The notes under the pieces were generated by a model that saw only the letters and a program-made list of their open reading frames with translations, made no database searches and was not told the DNA's origin. Shown in pieces: positions 1 through 7,017 of a DNA stretch of 9,543 bases (the stretch's first letter is position 1; the number at the start of each line of letters is the position of its first letter). The translations under genes and the position numbers were made by a program. The DNA lies in the NCBI GenBank assembly GCA_046160675.1, contig JBJXHH010000073.1, positions 1 to 9,543 of the forward strand. Direction: 5' to 3'. The stretch comes from JACMJP01 sp046160675. GTDB lineage: Bacteria; Bacteroidota; Bacteroidia; Chitinophagales; BACL12.

Positions 1-800
1 ATGATAAAAACGGCATTCATGATATCATCATGTGCTATTGGCAAAAAGATCATCTCTACCCAATAAAAACAAGGGAAAGAATGATAGAACAAATGCCTGA
101 AATTGCCACCATCTTCCCTAACTGGGACACCTATGGAAGAGCTGAGGTTTGGGATTTCTTTGGTAAAAAACGAATGGAAGAATCCAAGTATCATTTTACA
201 GCAAATACTTTCCATACTTCATATATTGAAAATAAAGGGAACAACCAGTTTGAAATTCGTAAACTGAATACAGAACTTCAGCTTTCAAGTGTGTTTGGTA
301 TTGTTCCAATGGATATAAACAATGACGGCAACCTCGATTTTGCTGTACATGGAAACTGGTATGAGATGGAAATTGAAACTAATATCCAAGATGCTGCTAT
401 TGGTTGTATCATGATTGGAAATGGTGATGGAACATTCCAATCAGTGCACCCAAGATATTCCGGTTTTTATTCACCCATGAATGCCAAAGGTTTAGCCCTC
501 ATTAGCATAGGAAAAGAGAGTACTCCTGTTCTCCTCACAACAAATACAAATGACAAAACAGAAGCTTTCAAATTTATTTCAGAAGGTGCGAGAGGAATAC
601 GTATGAATAATAATGACTTGTATGCAGAAATAACAATGTCAAACGGTAAAAAACGCCGTCAGGAATTTTATTTGGGTTCCGGATACTTATCACAGTCAAG
701 CAAAATGATGGTGGTAACTTCAGATATGACAAGCATAACTGTTTATGATGATTCAGGTAGTGGAAGAAATATCCTTGGTGCAGGCCTCGCAACAAAATGA
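1..800 (+). CDS. VCBS/FG-GAP repeat lipoprotein family, 3' fragment (5' end outside window)
   Basis: The frame is open from the first complete codon (base 3) to TGA at 798-800, so the ATG at 30 is internal, not a start. The fragment begins inside a calcium-binding motif (DKNGIHD, completing DxDxNGxxD) and has a second one, DINNDGNLD, at 312-338. It aligns almost without gaps to residues 947-1216 of the complete gene just downstream. Shared landmarks are KTRER near the start, a W-D-x-Y-G segment, FG followed by the second motif, HGN-x-Y, and a GSGYLSQSS segment at 675-701. It is therefore the C-terminal quarter of a paralog: the last two FG-GAP blades plus a terminal ASPIC-like segment. By analogy the intact protein would be an exported lipoprotein of about 1200 aa; that part is inference. 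The downstream paralog starts 34 bp after the stop with no visible terminator or promoter between, suggesting one transcript. The ligand is unknown. Confidence 0.9.
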   Translation, partial: DKNGIHDIIMCYWQKDHLYPIKTRERMIEQMPEIATIFPNWDTYGRAEVWDFFGKKRMEESKYHFTANTFHTSYIENKGNNQFEIRKLNTELQLSSVFGIVPMDINNDGNLDFAVHGNWYEMEIETNIQDAAIGCIMIGNGDGTFQSVHPRYSGFYSPMNAKGLALISIGKESTPVLLTTNTNDKTEAFKFISEGARGIRMNNNDLYAEITMSNGKKRRQEFYLGSGYLSQSSKMMVVTSDMTSITVYDDSGSGRNILGAGLATK

Positions 801-834
801 GTTACATCTTTCAACTTAATAAGATTTCAAATAA

Positions 835-3800
835 ATGAAAATGAAAAACGGCATATATACTATTGCATTTATAACAGTGTTCACTTCTGTGGTAACCTCT
901 TGTAAAATGCTGGGTGGGGGAAAAGAAAGTTCAATAAGAGAATCAGTAGTTACAGATAAAACCCGGGAAGTTCCTTTAAATGGCAATAATGGAAAATTAT
1001 TTGATATCCTCACAGGCGAAAAGACCGGACTCAATTTTGTAAACGATCTTACCGATAGCTACACCGTAAATTGGTGGCGTTACTCATACATTTACAACGG
1101 TGGCGCAGTATGTATTGGCGATGTAAACAAGGATGGACTTCCCGATTTGTTCTTTACAGGAAACCTGGTACCTAATAAACTGTACCTGAATAAAGGCAAC
1201 CTGCAATTTGAAGATGTAACTGAAAAAGCGGGTCTCAAAAAAGATTCCTGGGAATGGAATTATGGTGCGAACATGGTGGATGTGGATGGTGATGATGATC
1301 TGGATATATATATATGTAATTCAAGATGGGATACCCCAGAGAAACGGAAGAACCGCCTTTGGATGAACAATGGAGACATGACCTTTACAGAGGCATCTGA
1401 AAAAATGGGATTAGCAGATGACAGCTATTCAACTATAGCAAACTTTTTTGATTATGACAATGACGGTGACCTTGATATGTATCAGGTAACACACCCGGTG
1501 GATTTCATTGACAAAAACAAAACTAACGCCAAAATAAAAATTGAAGGTGGCAGAAATGTAAGTAATAGGTTTTACAGGAATAATGGGGATGGTACTTACT
1601 CAGAAATACATAAAGAGATAGGGATAAACAACCATGGATACGGGCTGAGCGGCACAGTAGGAGATTTAAACGATGATGGCTTCCTTGACGTATATGTTGC
1701 AAATGACTATGCCATGTACGACTTCATTTATATGAATGATGGTAAAGGAAAATTCATGGATGCTTCTCTATCAGCAATAAAAAAAGGAAGCATCAATGCA
1801 ATGGGGGTTGATATAAATGACTTTAATAATGACGGACATCTTGACATCATAGTAGCTGACATGGATATGGAAGAAAACTATACTTACAAAACTTTCATGC
1901 TTTCCAGCCAGGTAGAAGTAATGCGCATTCTGTTTAATTCAGGATATGGCTATCAGAACCGAAGTAACTCCCTGCAACTTAACAACGGTAACGGCACCTT
2001 CGGCGAAATTTCAAGAACAGCAGGTGTATCCACCACTGACTGGAGTTGGAGTACAATTTTTGCAGATTTTGATAATGATGGAAATAAAGATCTTTTCATT
2101 TCCAACGGATTCTTAAGGGATTTTCATGTTGACGAAAGTGAAACCTATCATAAATTACGCAGAGCCGTGCGTATTAACGATAGTACAGTTTATAAGGAGG
2201 TAAGGAAAGACCTTCCCGATTTTATCCTTGATCATCCGAACTATATATTTAAAAATAACGGAGACCTTACGTTTACTGATACAAGAGATGAATGGGGAGT
2301 ATATTATCCTTCTATCACTTATGGTTCAGGGTATGCTGATCTTGACAATGATGGTGACATTGACATTGTTTCAAGTAATGTAAATCAAACACCTTGGATA
2401 TACAGGAATAATTCTGAAAAACTCAATACAAAAAATAACTACATCAGCATTCATCTGGAAGGTTATGCAAAAAACTCAGACGGATTAGGAACAAAAGTGC
2501 GCATTTTCTGCGGAGATAAAATGCAATACATACAAAGTACAAATGTACGGGGTTATATAAGTACTATGCAGCATGATGTGCATTTCGGATTGGGCTCAGA
2601 TACTCAAATTGACCGGATAGAAGTTGAATGGCTTGATGGGGCAAAACAAATCTTGCAAAATGTTCCGGCCAACCAGATACTCACTATTAAGCATGCCGAT
2701 GCATCTAAATCTGTAACCTTTCCTCAGAGAAACACACAACCAAAATATTTTGCAGATGCAACAACAGAACTTGGTATCAATTATATACATAAAGAAAATA
2801 ATTATGATGACTATCTGAGAGAATATTTATTGCCGCATAAAATGAGTTCACTTGCTCCGGGTATTGCAAGTGGAGACTTGAATGGCGACGGTTTGGATGA
2901 CTTTTATGTAGGGGGAGCTATTAATTCATCAGGGGCGCTTTATTTTCAAACAGCTGATGGAAAATTCATGATGAGTGATTTCCAGAAAAATAACCCTGAT
3001 GATCTGCAATTCGAAGATGCAGGTGCATTAATATTTGATGCAGATGGAGATGGTGATAATGACTTATATGTAGCTACTGGTGGTAATGAGCACCCGGTTG
3101 GCGATGTAAAATATGCAGACAGACTTTATTTGAATGACGGGAAAGGAAATCTTTCAAGAAAATCCGATGCTCTCCCGACAATTTATTCTAGCAGTTCATG
3201 TGTTACAGGCGCTGATTATGATAAAGACGGAGATATAGATTTGTTTGTGGGCGGAAGGCAAGTGCCTGGAGAATATCTTGCCCCGTCAAGCAGCTATATC
3301 CTGAAAAACGAGGGTGGAAAATTTACTGATGCATCAGCTGAAGTAGCTCCTACTCTAAAGGATATAGGGATGATCACATCAGCAATTTGGACTGATTATA
3401 ATAACGATAATAATATAGATTTGATTTTAACAGGAGATTGGATGCCTATTACAATTTTAAAAAACCAAGGTGGAAAATTTGTTGATCAAACAGAAGAAGC
3501 CGGAATAAAGAACGCTACAGGTTGGTGGCAAAGTATTACCGGTGCCGACTTTGACAATGATGGCGATATAGATTACATGGTTGGTAATTTCGGTACGAAC
3601 AGGCGGTATAAAAACACTGTCGCTACAAAAGACAAAACCCCTTTGCCACTAGAAGCTTTTCTTGATGATTTTGATGGAAACGGTAAAAAAGATTTTGTAA
3701 TGTGTTATTACCAGTATGATATGGCAGACGGTACTGATAAACTTTTCCCGGTGAAAACAAGGGAAAGGATTCTTGAGCAGTTACCATCTATTGCAGATGA

Positions 3801-4485
3801 TTTCAAAACATGGGACTCTTACGGAAAGGCATCTGTTTATGAGGTCCTTGGTGACAGTAAAGTAAAAAATGCCCTACATCGCACAGCGTATGTTTTCCAT
3901 TCAACAATTCTTGTAAATGAAGGCAACGGAAAATTCAGCATGAAATACCTACCCAATGAAGTTCAGATATCCTCTACCTTTGGTGTTACTATTGACGATT
4001 TTAACAATGATGGTTTCATGGATATTCTGCAGCACGGTAATTTTTATAACACGGAAATTGAGATTACCCGGCATGATGCGGGAACAGGTGTTTTATTGTT
4101 AGGCAAAGGAGATTGTACATTCACACCTGTACGAAGCATGAATAGTGGTTTCTGGAGCGACGGAGATGCAAAAGGGTTATCAGTGATCTTAAATGGCAAA
4201 ACCGGGCAGCCGCTTGTTTTATGCGGTAACAGTGCTGGAGCTATGAAAGCTTTTGGGCTCACAGACAAATCAGTGAAAACTATTAAACTGGATCAAAATG
4301 CATGTGTTGCGACCATAACAATGAAAGACGGTAAAACTTCCAGGCTTGAGTTATACAACGGCTCCGGCTACATTAGCCAAAACAGTAAATACATACGCAT
4401 TACGCCTAACATAACAAATATTAGTGTTACCGATTATAAAGGCAATTCCGTTACTGTGTATCCATCTGCTACTGCTCAGAAATAA
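835..4485 (+). CDS. Giant VCBS/FG-GAP repeat lipoprotein with ASPIC/UnbV domain
   Basis: This 1216-aa protein starts with a lipoprotein signal peptide: a short basic start, a hydrophobic run and a lipobox VTSC, so Cys23 is the likely lipidated residue. FG-GAP/VCBS calcium motifs (DxDxDGxxD type) begin at residues 96, 149, 206, 277, 329, 411 and 502, then at 681, 735, 794, 854, 905, 945 and 1055. An ASPIC/UnbV domain (about 544-626, with RGYIST at 572-577 and HFGLG at 583-587) lies between the two sets. Seven motifs per set suggests two seven-bladed, integrin-like beta-propellers. The tail (about 1160-1205) carries GSGYISQNS and resembles a worn ASPIC domain. Such proteins are common in Bacteroidota and are usually annotated only as VCBS repeat-containing or CRTAC1-like; surface or periplasmic binding of a glycan or protein is plausible but unproven. 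The ATG at 835 has an A-rich upstream; the ATG at 841 is an alternative that would keep the signal peptide. It is the tandem partner of the preceding fragment. Confidence 0.95.
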   Translation: MKMKNGIYTIAFITVFTSVVTSCKMLGGGKESSIRESVVTDKTREVPLNGNNGKLFDILTGEKTGLNFVNDLTDSYTVNWWRYSYIYNGGAVCIGDVNKDGLPDLFFTGNLVPNKLYLNKGNLQFEDVTEKAGLKKDSWEWNYGANMVDVDGDDDLDIYICNSRWDTPEKRKNRLWMNNGDMTFTEASEKMGLADDSYSTIANFFDYDNDGDLDMYQVTHPVDFIDKNKTNAKIKIEGGRNVSNRFYRNNGDGTYSEIHKEIGINNHGYGLSGTVGDLNDDGFLDVYVANDYAMYDFIYMNDGKGKFMDASLSAIKKGSINAMGVDINDFNNDGHLDIIVADMDMEENYTYKTFMLSSQVEVMRILFNSGYGYQNRSNSLQLNNGNGTFGEISRTAGVSTTDWSWSTIFADFDNDGNKDLFISNGFLRDFHVDESETYHKLRRAVRINDSTVYKEVRKDLPDFILDHPNYIFKNNGDLTFTDTRDEWGVYYPSITYGSGYADLDNDGDIDIVSSNVNQTPWIYRNNSEKLNTKNNYISIHLEGYAKNSDGLGTKVRIFCGDKMQYIQSTNVRGYISTMQHDVHFGLGSDTQIDRIEVEWLDGAKQILQNVPANQILTIKHADASKSVTFPQRNTQPKYFADATTELGINYIHKENNYDDYLREYLLPHKMSSLAPGIASGDLNGDGLDDFYVGGAINSSGALYFQTADGKFMMSDFQKNNPDDLQFEDAGALIFDADGDGDNDLYVATGGNEHPVGDVKYADRLYLNDGKGNLSRKSDALPTIYSSSSCVTGADYDKDGDIDLFVGGRQVPGEYLAPSSSYILKNEGGKFTDASAEVAPTLKDIGMITSAIWTDYNNDNNIDLILTGDWMPITILKNQGGKFVDQTEEAGIKNATGWWQSITGADFDNDGDIDYMVGNFGTNRRYKNTVATKDKTPLPLEAFLDDFDGNGKKDFVMCYYQYDMADGTDKLFPVKTRERILEQLPSIADDFKTWDSYGKASVYEVLGDSKVKNALHRTAYVFHSTILVNEGNGKFSMKYLPNEVQISSTFGVTIDDFNNDGFMDILQHGNFYNTEIEITRHDAGTGVLLLGKGDCTFTPVRSMNSGFWSDGDAKGLSVILNGKTGQPLVLCGNSAGAMKAFGLTDKSVKTIKLDQNACVATITMKDGKTSRLELYNGSGYISQNSKYIRITPNITNISVTDYKGNSVTVYPSATAQK

Positions 4486-4503
4486 TAAACGCACTTAATA
4501 ATG

Positions 4504-4539
4504 AAAAAGAAAACCGCTGTTGAGGCGGTTTTCTTTTTT
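4504..4539 (+). terminator. Intrinsic terminator of the VCBS lipoprotein operon
   Basis: A perfect 14-bp stem, AAAAAGAAAACCGC (4504-4517) with GCGGTTTTCTTTTT (4525-4538), encloses a 7-nt loop, and the T run extends to 4539. It lies 18 bp after the stop codon of the large lipoprotein gene. Because the left arm begins with an A run, the hairpin could also stop transcripts coming from the right, but the minus-strand gene has its own terminator before this point. Confidence 0.9.
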
Positions 4540-4593
4540 AAGCCAATTGAAGTATTTACTTAAAGGTACCTACTCCGGGTTATTTAAAGGGTT

Positions 4594-4632
4594 AAAAAAA
4601 ATAATCCGGTTTGCTTAGACAAACCGGATTAT
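4594..4632 (-). terminator. Intrinsic terminator of the T9SS-cargo gene
   Basis: A perfect 13-bp stem, ATAATCCGGTTTG (4601-4613) with CAAACCGGATTAT (4620-4632), encloses a 6-nt loop. On the minus strand it is followed by seven T residues (the A run at 4594-4600), which sets its direction. It starts 24 bp beyond the stop codon of the minus-strand gene. Together with the terminator at 4504-4539 it insulates the two convergent transcription units. Confidence 0.92.
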
Positions 4633-4656
4633 CTGCAACGCAGAAATTTGAATTTC

Positions 4657-6279
4657 TTACCTTGTAATCATAAATGTTTTGGTAGCAATATTAGTACTGT
4701 TTGCAATTTTTATCACATAACTTCCTGCAGACAGGTTCGAAACATCGATGCTTTTACTAAGTAAAGAAACATTCTTCTCAGTTGTGGTATACACTATTTG
4801 TCCTTGCAGGTTAGCAATGGATATTTCAACATTTTCTGGTGTTGTGAAATTGAGATTCATATTCACTACATCATTCGTCGGCACAGGATAAACCTGAAAG
4901 TTAGTGAGGCTTTCAATATCATTGATGTCACTACAGAAATCAACAAGTACAGTTTTCTCAAACTTAAAAGATTCACTGCCTTCTGTAACGATAAGCGTAA
5001 CAGTGTATGTGCCAGGAGTCGTAAAAGTGTAAGTAGGATCCTGATCAAAACTTACACCTGAACCATCACCAAAATCCCAGAAATAAACAGCGTCATCAGG
5101 GTCTGACACAAAGTTGGTAAGATCAGTAAAATTGAGTGTAAGATCTATACAAGGAGAAGGTTTAGCGGACAGCCAGTAAGCCCCTTTGGGTGCTACATGC
5201 CAGTCAACATATGCATGTTCATACCTAAATTCAGGAACAAAACCGAAGGTGCTGTAATAATAATTGTTTAGGAATGAACTTCCACCTGAGAACAACTGAT
5301 ACCTGGTTTCAGGAAGAACAATACCGTCCTGGTTGCTAGTGTTTTCAGTAAATGAAGCAGGATCACTGTCAGCAATTTCCTCATATACAACAAGATAAAA
5401 ATTATTTAATGGGTTTGTTACTGGCAGAGGTGGATCACTTTGTTCAAGCAGAGTATCACCAAAAGAATAAGGACCTCCTGGTATAAACTGGAAAGCAGCG
5501 CCAATAAAGTGTTCCGGGTCATTATCAGGGATTGTATAATCAACCGGTATTATCATCTGTGTTGCAAAAGATGTAGAGTCATCATTATCCAGAAGGAAAG
5601 TGTATTCAGTAACCCCGGTTCCATAAGTCCCATTAGTTCCGTCATCATATCTTGTTGCATCAATAATTGCATCTTCTCCTTCTTCAAAGAAGGTACCGTC
5701 TCCATCAGAATCATATGTATAAGCATCCAGATCAATAGCCCCTGAGGCAGGGCCTATGAGATATACTTTTAATGTATCAACATACCCTGTGTTGGGTCGG
5801 ATATATGCATAATAAAAAGCCATGGAATCAACATGAAAGGCATGATCTTCCGTAAACCAATCAGCTGCATCCCCAATAAGTGTATAGTTTGCATTCACAA
5901 ATTCAGCATGGTATTCTGAAAGTGGGTCGAAAAGATGAGTGTATCCGTGTATATACCAATGAAATATTCCACCAGCACCATCAGTTACTACTGCAGTAGA
6001 GTCTGGCCACATAACCATGAAATCGATGTTTTCGCCAAGCCCGCCATTGAACACATAATCTACTGCATCAGAAAAGTTCAGCCAATAATAGCTCAATGCC
6101 CGGGAGTCTCCACCCTCTGAACGCATTTCCTGTAGATCATTAGCTGTTACTGGTTGTGTTCCGCCCGGGAAACGATCTGGCATAGGTTTGCTTAATAGCC
6201 CCGAAGCATGCTGTGCGTCCTGTGCAAAGGCTAGAAACCCAACAAAGCAAAAACTAAGGAGTAAGTACAATTTTTTCAT
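4657..6279 (-). CDS. Secreted PKD-domain protein with type IX secretion sorting domain
   Basis: This 540-aa protein has a Sec signal peptide (residues 1-19, likely cleaved after AFA before Gln20). Residues 30-370 match no family I can name; they are rich in aromatic and acidic residues and contain a DSDGDG calcium-loop-like stretch at 190-195. A PKD domain follows (about 385-446), with its signature WDFGDG at 401-406 and a Tyr-rich TPGTYTVTL strand, bracketed by Cys387 and Cys449. Residues 461-540 form a type A T9SS C-terminal sorting domain: YPVPTND, then a NLQGQIV strand, LSAGSYVIKI and a final KTFMITR. Known T9SS cargo crosses the outer membrane and is released or anchored to A-LPS, usually with removal of this domain. 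No catalytic motif is visible, so an adhesin-like or binding role is possible but inferred. The start is supported by the signal peptide and a nearby promoter. It lies 69 bp downstream of tdk, in the same direction. Confidence 0.92.
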   Translation of the reverse strand: MKKLYLLLSFCFVGFLAFAQDAQHASGLLSKPMPDRFPGGTQPVTANDLQEMRSEGGDSRALSYYWLNFSDAVDYVFNGGLGENIDFMVMWPDSTAVVTDGAGGIFHWYIHGYTHLFDPLSEYHAEFVNANYTLIGDAADWFTEDHAFHVDSMAFYYAYIRPNTGYVDTLKVYLIGPASGAIDLDAYTYDSDGDGTFFEEGEDAIIDATRYDDGTNGTYGTGVTEYTFLLDNDDSTSFATQMIIPVDYTIPDNDPEHFIGAAFQFIPGGPYSFGDTLLEQSDPPLPVTNPLNNFYLVVYEEIADSDPASFTENTSNQDGIVLPETRYQLFSGGSSFLNNYYYSTFGFVPEFRYEHAYVDWHVAPKGAYWLSAKPSPCIDLTLNFTDLTNFVSDPDDAVYFWDFGDGSGVSFDQDPTYTFTTPGTYTVTLIVTEGSESFKFEKTVLVDFCSDINDIESLTNFQVYPVPTNDVVNMNLNFTTPENVEISIANLQGQIVYTTTEKNVSLLSKSIDVSNLSAGSYVIKIANSTNIATKTFMITR

Positions 6280-6303
6280 ATTCGGTTTTTTTTAAATGAT
6301 GTA

Positions 6304-6311
6304 CAAATATA
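6304..6311 (-). promoter_or_regulatory. Bacteroidota-type -7 promoter box for the T9SS-cargo gene
   Basis: Read on the minus strand, the sequence is TATATTTG, an exact match to the Bacteroidota -7 consensus TAnnTTTG. It lies 24 bp upstream of the ATG, which would give a leader of about 20 nt. The -33 element is poor (GTTAC at roughly the right spacing). The leader just before the ATG is A-rich (a run of eight A residues), as expected for Bacteroidota genes that lack a Shine-Dalgarno sequence. Confidence 0.6.
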
Positions 6312-6348
6312 TATAAATCTAATGGAGGGAGTGTAACGGTGGTGTCAC

Positions 6349-6918
6349 TTAACTGTCTTTAACGAAGCAAGCACGACAGCGAGGCTCATATTCATTCTTT
6401 TCGCCAAGCATTACCTGAACTTCATTATCTGCTTTGCGATAAGAATAAGTTGCAATGTTCCCGCATTGCACACAGATGGCATGCACTTTTGTTATATAGT
6501 CTGCTATGGCTAACATATTGGGCATGGGGCCAAAGGGAATACCCTTGTAATCCATATCTAAGCCGGCAACAATTACCCGTGTGCCCCGCATGGCGAGTGT
6601 TGTACAAACATCAGTTAGTCCTTCGTCAAAAAACTGGGCCTCGTCAATTCCAACAACATCTACATTTTCACTCAATAAGAGGATGTTTGCGGAGTGATTT
6701 ACGGGAGTTGATAAAATTTGATTTTCATCATGAGAAACAATATTTGTAGCATCGTATCTCACATCGATCCCCGGCTTAAAAATTTCTACCTTCAGGTTTG
6801 CAATCTTAGCCCTCTTCAGGCGGCGGATCAGTTCTTCTGTTTTACCTGAAAACATACTTCCGCAGATCACTTCAATCCAACCTCTGCGTTCTCCTTTTAT
6901 ATGCGGTTCAATAAACAT
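6349..6918 (-). CDS. tdk: Thymidine kinase, class II (TK1-like)
   Basis: This enzyme transfers phosphate from ATP to thymidine to give dTMP in cytoplasmic pyrimidine salvage. The 189-aa length is normal for bacterial class II enzymes. The P-loop GSMFSGKT is at residues 20-27. The Walker B/catalytic segment DEAQFF is at 92-97, with Glu93 as the expected base. The conserved GLDMDYKGIPFG segment is at 119-130. Four cysteines, Cys149/Cys152 (CVQC) and Cys181/Cys184 (CRAC), form the structural zinc site, and between them lies the lasso-type loop with YSYRK (158-162). All key residues are present, so the enzyme should be active. The start at 6918 leaves a short N-terminal extension (MFIEPH...) before the first strand, as in many Bacteroidota homologues. 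The gene is divergent from the Lys/Glu-rich gene, 99 bp away. No clear terminator follows it, so some read-through into the T9SS-cargo gene is possible. Confidence 0.98.
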   Translation of the reverse strand: MFIEPHIKGERRGWIEVICGSMFSGKTEELIRRLKRAKIANLKVEIFKPGIDVRYDATNIVSHDENQILSTPVNHSANILLLSENVDVVGIDEAQFFDEGLTDVCTTLAMRGTRVIVAGLDMDYKGIPFGPMPNMLAIADYITKVHAICVQCGNIATYSYRKADNEVQVMLGEKNEYEPRCRACFVKDS

Positions 6919-7017
6919 ATCAGAATGGCATAATTTTGTAGACTGTCTGCTGAAAACTTATATACAATAGTTGGGCTAAAATACGTTAATAAAATATTCC
7001 TGCGATAAAAACCTGAG
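6919..7017. promoter_or_regulatory. Divergent promoter region between tdk and the Lys/Glu-rich gene
   Basis: These 99 bp separate two divergent start codons and must hold both promoters. On the plus strand, TAATTTTG at 6931-6938 matches the Bacteroidota -7 consensus TAnnTTTG exactly and would give a leader of about 70-75 nt for the gene at 7018. On the minus strand, TAAGTTTT (plus coordinates 6953-6960) matches at seven of eight positions and could serve tdk, with a leader of about 30 nt. No convincing -33 element, operator palindrome or riboswitch is visible. Confidence 0.45.

Noticed and set aside
30..32. ATG as the start of the first gene
   Set aside because: The frame continues to the window edge and the upstream codons complete a calcium motif that aligns with the downstream paralog, so this Met is internal.
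1279..1320. Short-period GAT/AT-rich stretch resembling a microsatellite
   Set aside because: It is explained by the codons of an Asp-rich calcium motif followed by an Ile-Tyr strand, not by a DNA-level repeat.
4486..4656. Possible small RNA gene between the two convergent genes
   Set aside because: The two hairpins are fully explained as terminators of the flanking genes, and no promoter lies between them.
5440..5745. Open plus-strand frame of 101 codons opposite the T9SS-cargo gene
   Set aside because: It lies wholly inside a well-supported gene on the other strand, has Cys/Ile-rich composition typical of antisense frames, and has no promoter or motif.
6331..6347. Possible inverted repeat (gtgtaac / gtgtcac) upstream of the T9SS-cargo gene
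   Set aside because: The arms are near-direct repeats with mismatches, not complementary, so no hairpin or operator is supported.
6450..6749. Open plus-strand frame of 99 codons opposite tdk
   Set aside because: It is a shadow of tdk, whose catalytic and zinc-binding residues are all present.
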